From a bacterium (GTDB lineage Bacteria > Oederibacteriota > Muellerivitia > Muellerivitales > Muellerivitaceae), in assembly GCA_035549195.1 (NCBI GenBank), contig DASZRK010000017.1:1-64000 (forward strand): DNA of 64,000 bases. Reading direction: 5' to 3'. Position 1 is the stretch's first letter, and every line of letters starts with the position of its first letter. Shown in pieces: positions 58,232 to 64,000 of this stretch. Below the pieces are notes generated by a model. The model made no database searches and was not told the DNA's origin. It saw nothing but the letters and a program-made list of their open reading frames with translations. The translations under genes were made by a program, and so were the position numbers.

Positions 58232-60538
58232 ATGAAACGCCTGTCCCTACTGCTGTTGCCCATCCTCTTGACGGGCGGATTCTTCCTCACCGGCTGTCCC
58301 GGCAATCCTCCGACCTCACCCAACAATCCGACCAACACCCCCACTGGAACGATCACCATCGTGGGAACGCCGACCGGAACACCCACCCGGACCAAGACCC
58401 CCATCTGCGCGCCCTACTATTCCTTCGGGAAGAACGTCCTCGGGAGCGGGCCCTTGGCTCCCAGCGGGGGCATCATGGTGGCGAACAAGTTCAACCTGCC
58501 CGTTTATGGGAACGTCTTCCGCCTGGATGTCTTCCTGGCTTCGGCGCCCGTTTCCGCCACCGACATCCAAATGTCCATTTACACCGACAACGGCGGAGCC
58601 CCCCAATCGCTGATCGTGGCCTCGACCCAGCAGGCCGCCGTGTCCGGCTGGAACGTGCTGGACACGCCCCAGACCATCCTGCCCTCCGGCGATTACTGGA
58701 TCGCCGTTACTTCGCCCTCCTCCTCAAGCGGCATCAATCTTTCCAACGACTACGGCACGACCGGCGACTGCCATTACACCAACGCCAGCCCCGGGTCCCT
58801 GCCCGCCGCCTTCGGCGCCGGTTCCTCCACCGACTGGAACTTCTCCATGTTCGCGGATTATTGCGCCCTGGCCGGTTCCCCCACCCCGGACCCGACGGAG
58901 ACCTTCACCTTCACGCCCACCGCCACGCCGACCAACACACCTACCTTTACCGAGACGGTCAATTCTTCCTGCCAAGGCAACTATGCCTTTGGCAATAATT
59001 TCGTCGGACCCTCCAGCGTGGGGATCGACAACGGCAGTTTCGCTACCCGAGCCGTTCTTCCCGTAGGCGCGACCGTCACCAAACTCCACTGTTACATCAC
59101 CACCACCAACGGCCGTCACTACAAGATGGGTCTTTACAGTGACAGCGGTTCCGGACCTGGGACCTTGATCGCCGGCTCCGCGTCCTTAGCGGCCGCCACC
59201 GGCTGGAACACCGCCGACATTCCGGACACCACCTTGCCCGCCGGGACCTATTGGATCGCCGGTTCCAACGCCGACTCAGGCATCACGCCCGGGCCCGTCT
59301 TCGCCACTCAGAATTACGGCGATGATGCGACCGACGGCTATTCCACCTTCGGCATCATCCCCTCCACCTTCAGCGGCAGTGGCCCCGACAGCTACACCTT
59401 CGACTTCTACGCCGAATATTGCGTGCTGAGCGGTTCCCCGACCCCGGTCCCCAGCGTCACCTGGACCTTCACGCCCACCGCCACTCCCACTTCTACGCCG
59501 ACCGCCACCCAGACACCCAACCTGTCCTGCACGGGCTCCTATGCCTTCGGCAATAACTTCGTCGGACCCTCGACTACAGGCATCGATAACGGTTCCTTCG
59601 CCTCCCGATATGTCCTCCCCGTGGCCGGCACCGTGAAGAACCTCCACTGTTACATCACCACCACCAATAGCCGAAGCCTCCGGATGGGGATCTACAGCAA
59701 CAGCGGCTCCGGGCCGGGCACCTTGATCGCCACCTCGGCCACCCTGGTGGCCGCCGTCGGCTGGAACACCGCCGACATCCCGGACACCCCGCTCCCCGCC
59801 GGGACCTACTGGATCGCCGCCGCCAACGACAGCTCCGGCTCCACTCCCGGGCCCGTCTTCGCGATGCAGGACTATGATTACGATTCGAGCGACGGCTACG
59901 CTTCTTCTTCCATCATCCCTTCCACCTTCAGTGGCAGCGGACCTGTCGCCTACACCTTCGATTTTTACGCGGATTACTGCGTGGTCGGGGCTTCACCAAC
60001 GCCGGTTTATACCGCCACCTGGACCTTCACCCCCAGCTATACCCCGACCTTCACGCCCACCATCACCCAGACACCGGCTTGCGGAGGCCCCACTGCCTTC
60101 GGCATCAACGCGACCCAAGGCAGCACCTCGACCTTCGGCGGTGGAAATTACCTCTTGAGCGCTTTCAATCTCGCCAGCGGTCCGGTCACGGTCATCCGTC
60201 TCAATGCCTATGTGGCTTCGGGTACTGGGAACGTGAGAATGGCTCTTTACACGGACAACGCCGGGGTCCCTGGCACACTCAAAACCCAATCCAACGCCTT
60301 GCCGGTCACGGTCGGCTGGAATAACTTCCCGGTCCCAGGTGTCGCCTTGTCCGCTCCTGCCACCTACTGGATCGGGCTCATCCATGATAATTACGGCACT
60401 GCCATGGGTTTTTCCTACAGTAGCGTCACCGATCATGGATACCTCCAAGGCGGCTCGATCACAACGTTCCCGGGTTCAATGGGCAGTGGAATCAACTGGG
60501 ACTACGTCCTATCCGTCTACGCGGACAAATGTCCGTAA
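58232..60538 (+). CDS. surface lipoprotein with four repeats, paralogue
   Basis: A 768-residue lipoprotein: signal with FFLTGC (Cys22), a Thr-Pro linker, and four copies of the domain found in the upstream protein, with SIYTDNGGAPQSLIVA-like and LPAGTYWIA-like segments. The two middle copies are nearly identical to each other (NNFVGPSS/T-GIDNGSFA, then YITTTN), showing recent internal duplication. It follows its paralogue by 158 bases. Likely surface exposed; no ligand is known. Confidence 0.8.
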   Translation: MKRLSLLLLPILLTGGFFLTGCPGNPPTSPNNPTNTPTGTITIVGTPTGTPTRTKTPICAPYYSFGKNVLGSGPLAPSGGIMVANKFNLPVYGNVFRLDVFLASAPVSATDIQMSIYTDNGGAPQSLIVASTQQAAVSGWNVLDTPQTILPSGDYWIAVTSPSSSSGINLSNDYGTTGDCHYTNASPGSLPAAFGAGSSTDWNFSMFADYCALAGSPTPDPTETFTFTPTATPTNTPTFTETVNSSCQGNYAFGNNFVGPSSVGIDNGSFATRAVLPVGATVTKLHCYITTTNGRHYKMGLYSDSGSGPGTLIAGSASLAAATGWNTADIPDTTLPAGTYWIAGSNADSGITPGPVFATQNYGDDATDGYSTFGIIPSTFSGSGPDSYTFDFYAEYCVLSGSPTPVPSVTWTFTPTATPTSTPTATQTPNLSCTGSYAFGNNFVGPSTTGIDNGSFASRYVLPVAGTVKNLHCYITTTNSRSLRMGIYSNSGSGPGTLIATSATLVAAVGWNTADIPDTPLPAGTYWIAAANDSSGSTPGPVFAMQDYDYDSSDGYASSSIIPSTFSGSGPVAYTFDFYADYCVVGASPTPVYTATWTFTPSYTPTFTPTITQTPACGGPTAFGINATQGSTSTFGGGNYLLSAFNLASGPVTVIRLNAYVASGTGNVRMALYTDNAGVPGTLKTQSNALPVTVGWNNFPVPGVALSAPATYWIGLIHDNYGTAMGFSYSSVTDHGYLQGGSITTFPGSMGSGINWDYVLSVYADKCP

Positions 60539-60563
60539 CCCAAATCCATAGGCCCTGAAACAA

Positions 60564-60597
60564 AAAAAGCCGGACCCCGCGAGGGGCCCGGCTTTTT
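60564..60597 (+). terminator. rho-independent terminator
   Basis: AAAAAGCCGG and CCGGCTTTTT with internal CCCC/GGGG around a GCGA loop (one A-C mismatch). T-tracts on both strands make it suitable for both the lipoprotein gene and the convergent sodC. Confidence 0.9.
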
Positions 60598-60618
60598 GCT
60601 TTTCGGTCCAGCGGTCCA

Positions 60619-61155
60619 TCACTTCTTGGTTTCGGCCTCTTTCACCAACTTGATCTCGCCGCAGGCGACCCTCGCGCCCGCGTTGCCCGTGGGCTGGGTC
60701 TTGTAGTCGTCCACCTTCTCGTGCACGATCATGCCCCGGCCGATGATGCTGTCCGGTCCCGTCAATTGGATGACCTTGTCGTTGCGGGTGTAGTTGGCCA
60801 CGCCCTTGGCGTTGGCATTCAAGTTCCCCAGGTCCCCCGCGTGGCGGTCGGCGGCGCCCGGCGCCCCATGGTCGTGCTTGCCCGGGTTGAAATGCCCCTT
60901 GGCCGAACTGGCGTCCGGCGCCGAGCAATCCCCCGACTCATGGATATGGAACCCGTGCTTGCCGGGGGTGAGCCCCGTCACATGGGCCTTCACCGTCACG
61001 TAGCCTTTGTGCTGGATGAACTTGACCGTTCCCATGACCTTGTTGCCCTGTGTGGGGGCCAGCTCACAGACCGCGGTCAGGGGCGCTTCGGCCGCCACCA
61101 CCGCTCCCGCCATCAGGAACCCCGCCACCAGACCCACGACCATGCCTTTACGCAT
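60619..61155 (-). CDS. sodC: periplasmic Cu/Zn superoxide dismutase
   Basis: A 178-residue SodC with signal peptide (1-22). Copper ligands His70, His72, His88 and His145, zinc ligands His88, His96, His105 and Asp108, the Cys77-Cys165 disulfide and Arg162 are all in place. It destroys superoxide in the periplasm. It ends by a shared terminator with the convergent lipoprotein gene. Confidence 0.95.
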   Translation of the reverse strand: MRKGMVVGLVAGFLMAGAVVAAEAPLTAVCELAPTQGNKVMGTVKFIQHKGYVTVKAHVTGLTPGKHGFHIHESGDCSAPDASSAKGHFNPGKHDHGAPGAADRHAGDLGNLNANAKGVANYTRNDKVIQLTGPDSIIGRGMIVHEKVDDYKTQPTGNAGARVACGEIKLVKEAETKK

Positions 61156-61171
61156 AACCCCTCCCTCTGCC

Positions 61172-61606
61172 TTATTTTTCCGGCTTGTGGTTCATCACAT
61201 AGGAGAACTCCAGGCGGTTCCCGTCCGGGTCCGCGATCACGCAGAAATAACCCCGCATATGGCCGCCGTAGGCGGCCCCTTCGATCAAATGCCCGTCCTT
61301 CTTGGCCCGGGCGCTCATTTCCTCCACGGGTTTCAGGTCCGTCATGCGGAAGGCGAAGGATTGGAAACTTTGGGCCGGGGCCGTCCCATGCTTGAACTGG
61401 GTGTCCTCCAGGAGGACGAAAAGGGGCGCGTTGGGGTTCTCGCTGAAGCGCATCCAGACCCAACGCTTGCCGTCGGTGTCCTTCTGGTCCTGGACGGCGT
61501 TCATGCCCAGGTATTCGCTGTAGAAGCGGATGGAGGCGTCCGCGTCCTTCACCTTGAAAAGGACGTGGTGCCACTCGGCAAAGTGGGAGACGAATTCTAA
61601 GCCCAA
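61172..61606 (-). CDS. VOC/glyoxalase-fold protein
   Basis: A 144-residue vicinal-oxygen-chelate protein with two beta-alpha-beta-beta-beta units. Metal-ligand candidates include His13 or His14 in WHHVLFKV and Glu133 in PDGNRLEFSY; IADPDGNRLEF is the typical C-terminal VOC segment. It may be a dioxygenase, glyoxalase or antibiotic-resistance type; the substrate is unknown. It lies 17 bases upstream of sodC on the same strand. Confidence 0.85.
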   Translation of the reverse strand: MGLEFVSHFAEWHHVLFKVKDADASIRFYSEYLGMNAVQDQKDTDGKRWVWMRFSENPNAPLFVLLEDTQFKHGTAPAQSFQSFAFRMTDLKPVEEMSARAKKDGHLIEGAAYGGHMRGYFCVIADPDGNRLEFSYVMNHKPEK

Positions 61607-61631
61607 AAGAAAACCCTTTAAAAAAATTTGA

Positions 61632-61711
61632 AATTTTTAATTCTTAGTTTTTAATTGAGAACCTGAGGGCGTTTTAGCCTCGCCACAATTCAAAATTAAG
61701 AATTAAAAATT
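61632..61711. repeat. AT-rich inverted repeat between gpsA and VOC gene
   Basis: Two 26-base arms, 61632-61657 and 61686-61711, are near-perfect inverted copies (for example TTTTTAATTCTTA), around a GAGGGC/GCCTC-type loop. It has the form of a dispersed palindromic element. Confidence 0.75.
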
Positions 61712-61722
61712 GAGAATTGCCT

Positions 61723-62709
61723 TTATGGAACTATCTTCCAGACCTCGTCCACGAATCGGGAACGGGCCGCGGGCTGGCGCAAACAGGTCTGGATGAGGCC
61801 CGCCAAGGGGGTTTCGGCGACCCCGCCCATGGTCTCCATGATCATCTCCAGGGTCCGCACGCCTTCGGGGACCACCCCGCCCAGCTTGGCCAAGGCCGCA
61901 TCATATTCCATCCCCGAGGCCAAATACTCCCCCAAACGCCGGTTGTGGGAATCCGCCGAAAAACCGGTGGTCACCAGGTCGCCCAGGCCCGCCAGGCCCT
62001 CCAGGGTCCTTTCCTTGGCCCCCATGGCCACCGCCACCTGCTTCATTTCCTTCAGGGCCATGATGACGAAGGCGGCCTTCAGGTTGGGACTGCCGTGGTC
62101 CAATCCGTCCAGGAGTCCGAAGCCCAGGGCATAGATGTTCTTGAGGACCCCGCTGACCTCCACCCCGACGAGGTCGTCGGAGCTTTCCACCCGGAAGTAG
62201 GGATTGGCCAGCGCCCCGGCGGCCTTCTGGACGCAATGGGCGTTGGAGCCCGCCAGCACCACGGCGGTGGGTTGTTTGCGGGCGAATTCGTTGGCGATGG
62301 AGGGGCCCGACAGGGCCACGTAATGATCGGCGGTGTGGAGGGAGGCTTCGGCGTAGACCTGGCTCATGCGCTTGTGGGTGCCGGCCTCCAATCCCTTGGC
62401 CGCGCCCACCACCACCGCCTCGGGCATGGAGAAGGGAGAGGCTTCCTTCACCACCTGCCGGAAGTAGAGCGAAGGCGTGGCGATGAAAATGAGCCGGGCC
62501 TCGCGCACCACGTGGTTGAGCAGGATATCGGCGGTCACGGACGAAGGCAGGGCCACATCGGGCAGGAAGCGGCTGTTGCGGCGGTTCTGAACGATATCCT
62601 CGACCACCTCGGGCATATGGTCCCAGCAGGTGACCGTGTGGCCGTTGTCCGCCAAGAGGCAGGCCAAGGCCGTTCCCATGTTCCCCGAACCGATCACGGC
62701 TGTTTTCAT
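61723..62709 (-). CDS. gpsA: NAD(P)-dependent glycerol-3-phosphate dehydrogenase
   Basis: A 328-residue GpsA. The N-terminal Rossmann motif GSGNMG (7-12), Lys105 in GAAKGLE, SGPS (134-137), Lys190 in SGVLKNIYALG and GLAGLGDLVTT are intact. It reduces dihydroxyacetone phosphate to sn-glycerol-3-phosphate for phospholipid synthesis. It is divergent from the antiporter gene. Confidence 0.96.
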   Translation of the reverse strand: MKTAVIGSGNMGTALACLLADNGHTVTCWDHMPEVVEDIVQNRRNSRFLPDVALPSSVTADILLNHVVREARLIFIATPSLYFRQVVKEASPFSMPEAVVVGAAKGLEAGTHKRMSQVYAEASLHTADHYVALSGPSIANEFARKQPTAVVLAGSNAHCVQKAAGALANPYFRVESSDDLVGVEVSGVLKNIYALGFGLLDGLDHGSPNLKAAFVIMALKEMKQVAVAMGAKERTLEGLAGLGDLVTTGFSADSHNRRLGEYLASGMEYDAALAKLGGVVPEGVRTLEMIMETMGGVAETPLAGLIQTCLRQPAARSRFVDEVWKIVP

Positions 62710-62826
62710 AGGACGACCTCACCCTGGGCCCTGAAGCATCGCACGGCCTTCTTAAAACCCTCGACGGAAAGATGACCGACCCGCTTATTATAGGGGAGTC
62801 GGGACCGGCCCGGAGAAAGGAACGCC

Positions 62827-64000
62827 ATGAACCTGTTCGATGCCACCGCGATCCTGGTCGCCTTGGCCGCGGTCTTCAGCTATGTCAACTACAGGCTGCT
62901 CCGCCTGCCCACCACCACGGGCATCCTGAGCCTGGCCCTCCTGAGCTCCCTGCTCATGCTGGGCTCCGACTGGCTCTTCCCTCAATGGGACCTGCGCGAC
63001 ATGGTCGAGAATTTCCTGTCCGGGATCGATTTCTACCAGGTCCTCCTCAAGGGAATGCTCTGTTTCCTCCTCTTCGCCGGCGCCCTCCACGTGAAATTCG
63101 AGGACATGCGCAGCAACCAATGGACCATCCTGGTGCTGGCCACCGTGGGCGTCATCCTTTCCACCCTCCTGGTGGGAGGGCTTTCCTTCGCGCTCTTCGG
63201 GCTCCTGGGCCTTTCGATCCCCTTCCCCATCTGCCTGGTCTTCGGGGCCCTGCTTTCCCCCACCGACCCCATCGCGGTCATGGGCCTTTTGAAGGAACTC
63301 AAGGCCCCTAAGGAATTGGACGCCATGATCGCCGGGGAATCGCTCTTCAACGACGGCGTGGGCGTGGTGGTCTTCCTGACCCTCCTGGGAGTGGCCGGCG
63401 TTTCCGAGGCACCCCACCTACCTTTGAACAGCCTAGGCGTCGCCCTCCTTTTCTTGAGGGAGGTCGCCGGCGGGGTCCTGCTGGGTTTCCTTTTGGGCTA
63501 TCTTGCCTTCCGGGCCTTGAAGAGCATCGATTACGCCCCGCTGGAACTGCTCATCACCCTTTCACTGGCCATGACCACCTACGCCCTGGCCTTCCGCCTG
63601 GACGTTTCGGGTCCCATCGCGGTGGTGGTGGCGGGCCTTCTGATCGGCAACCAGGGCAAGCGTTTCGCCATGAGCGAGAGGACCATCGGCCATGTGGACG
63701 CCTTCTGGGGCATGATGGACGACATCCTGAACGCCATCCTTTTCCTTTTGATCGGGCTCATGGGCTTCGATCCCAGGCTCGATCGCCGGGCCTTTTGGGC
63801 GGCCTTGGCCATCATCCCCGTGGCACTATCCTCCCGTTTCCTATCGGTCCTGGTCCCCATCACCTTCCTGCATTGGCGGCGCAAGCAGCCGGGGATCGTC
63901 CCCATCCTCACCTGGGGAGGTCTTCGGGGCGGGCTTTCCATCGCTATGGCCCTGTCCCTGCCTTCCATCCCCGAAAAAGGGATCCTTTTGACCGCCACCT
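62827..64000 (+). CDS. CPA1-type Na+/H+ antiporter (partial)
   Basis: The 5' 391 codons of a cation:proton antiporter of the NhaP/CPA1 type; the window end truncates it. Many membrane helices are visible. The transport core SPTDPIAVMGLLKEL and GESLFNDGVGVVVFLTL holds the conserved Asp residues. It exports Na+ or K+ in exchange for protons and controls internal pH. AAAGGA lies 6 bases before the ATG. Confidence 0.93.
   Translation, partial: MNLFDATAILVALAAVFSYVNYRLLRLPTTTGILSLALLSSLLMLGSDWLFPQWDLRDMVENFLSGIDFYQVLLKGMLCFLLFAGALHVKFEDMRSNQWTILVLATVGVILSTLLVGGLSFALFGLLGLSIPFPICLVFGALLSPTDPIAVMGLLKELKAPKELDAMIAGESLFNDGVGVVVFLTLLGVAGVSEAPHLPLNSLGVALLFLREVAGGVLLGFLLGYLAFRALKSIDYAPLELLITLSLAMTTYALAFRLDVSGPIAVVVAGLLIGNQGKRFAMSERTIGHVDAFWGMMDDILNAILFLLIGLMGFDPRLDRRAFWAALAIIPVALSSRFLSVLVPITFLHWRRKQPGIVPILTWGGLRGGLSIAMALSLPSIPEKGILLTAT

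Noticed and set aside
1-64000. CRISPR array
   Set aside because: No set of regularly spaced 25-40 base repeats with unique spacers and no cas genes were seen on either strand.
1-64000. Insertion sequence or transposase
   Set aside because: No reading frame shows DDE, HUH or serine transposase features. The short inverted repeats in the right core have no coding capacity.

Overview
The window is about 64 kb of a GC-rich bacterial chromosome. The cell is probably Gram-negative: it has ExbB-ExbD-TonB, several lipobox lipoproteins and a periplasmic Cu/Zn superoxide dismutase. Small single-gene families are common (DUF1844, DUF2203, DUF6062-like). Secreted lipoproteins carry long Thr-Pro linkers, start codons are often TTG or GTG, and intergenic inverted repeats are dispersed through the core. 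This mix suggests an uncultivated-type lineage, but no rRNA or marker gene here fixes the taxon.

Left core (1-8675): a 158-bp tandem duplication at the start of an aldo/keto reductase; then an XRE regulator, a GH13 alpha-glucan enzyme, an exported thioredoxin-fold protein, a CheY-like receiver, several small unknown proteins, and a minus-strand exbB-exbD-tonB operon.

Integrated element (8676-39302, about 30.6 kb): a 42-bp direct repeat made of the 5' half of tRNA-Ser(TGA) bounds it. The left copy is a truncated tRNA behind host-type promoters. The right copy is part of the intact tRNA, just downstream of an excisionase-integrase pair. A 19-bp integrase-arm-like repeat occurs inverted near both ends. 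Cargo 1 (9020-18859) is a nitric-oxide module: SufR-like regulator with a matching palindrome, two membrane proteins, a ClC channel, an NnrS-like membrane protein, two hemerythrins, a RIC/YtfE di-iron protein, a Crp/Fnr regulator, DUF488, an AhpD-like protein and quinol NO reductase. Three GTGA-N6-TCAC-like sites tie these operons to the Crp/Fnr protein. Cargo 2 (19408-34436) is an AT-rich defence-type block: AbiEi/AbiEii, an HNH-nuclease gene pair, several unknown membrane proteins (including a tight three-gene operon at 24819-29194), a RadC-like JAMM protein and an MmeI-like type IIL restriction-modification enzyme. Near-identical short repeats separate the first modules. The mobility end (34609-39226) has a ribbon-helix-helix protein, a VirD4/TraG-type ATPase, a replication-relaxation protein, an array of large stem-loops (possible oriT), excisionase and tyrosine integrase. 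No relaxase or type IV secretion genes are visible, so it looks like an integrative mobilizable element.

Right core (39302-64000): two tRNA-Ser genes, each followed by a matching structured segment exactly 300 bp apart with a compensatory base-pair change; an unusual lipoprotein; a DUF6062-like/DUF1844 pair; a glycosyltransferase; a Fur/PerR-type regulator with 2-Cys peroxiredoxin; transketolase; a zwf-opcA-pgl oxidative pentose phosphate operon; a ferredoxin/MBL protein with a CysH-type reductase; a PAP2 phosphatase fused to a PEP-synthase-like C-terminus; two paralogous Thr-Pro-linker lipoproteins; sodC; a VOC protein; gpsA; and the start of a CPA1-type Na+/H+ antiporter cut by the window end.
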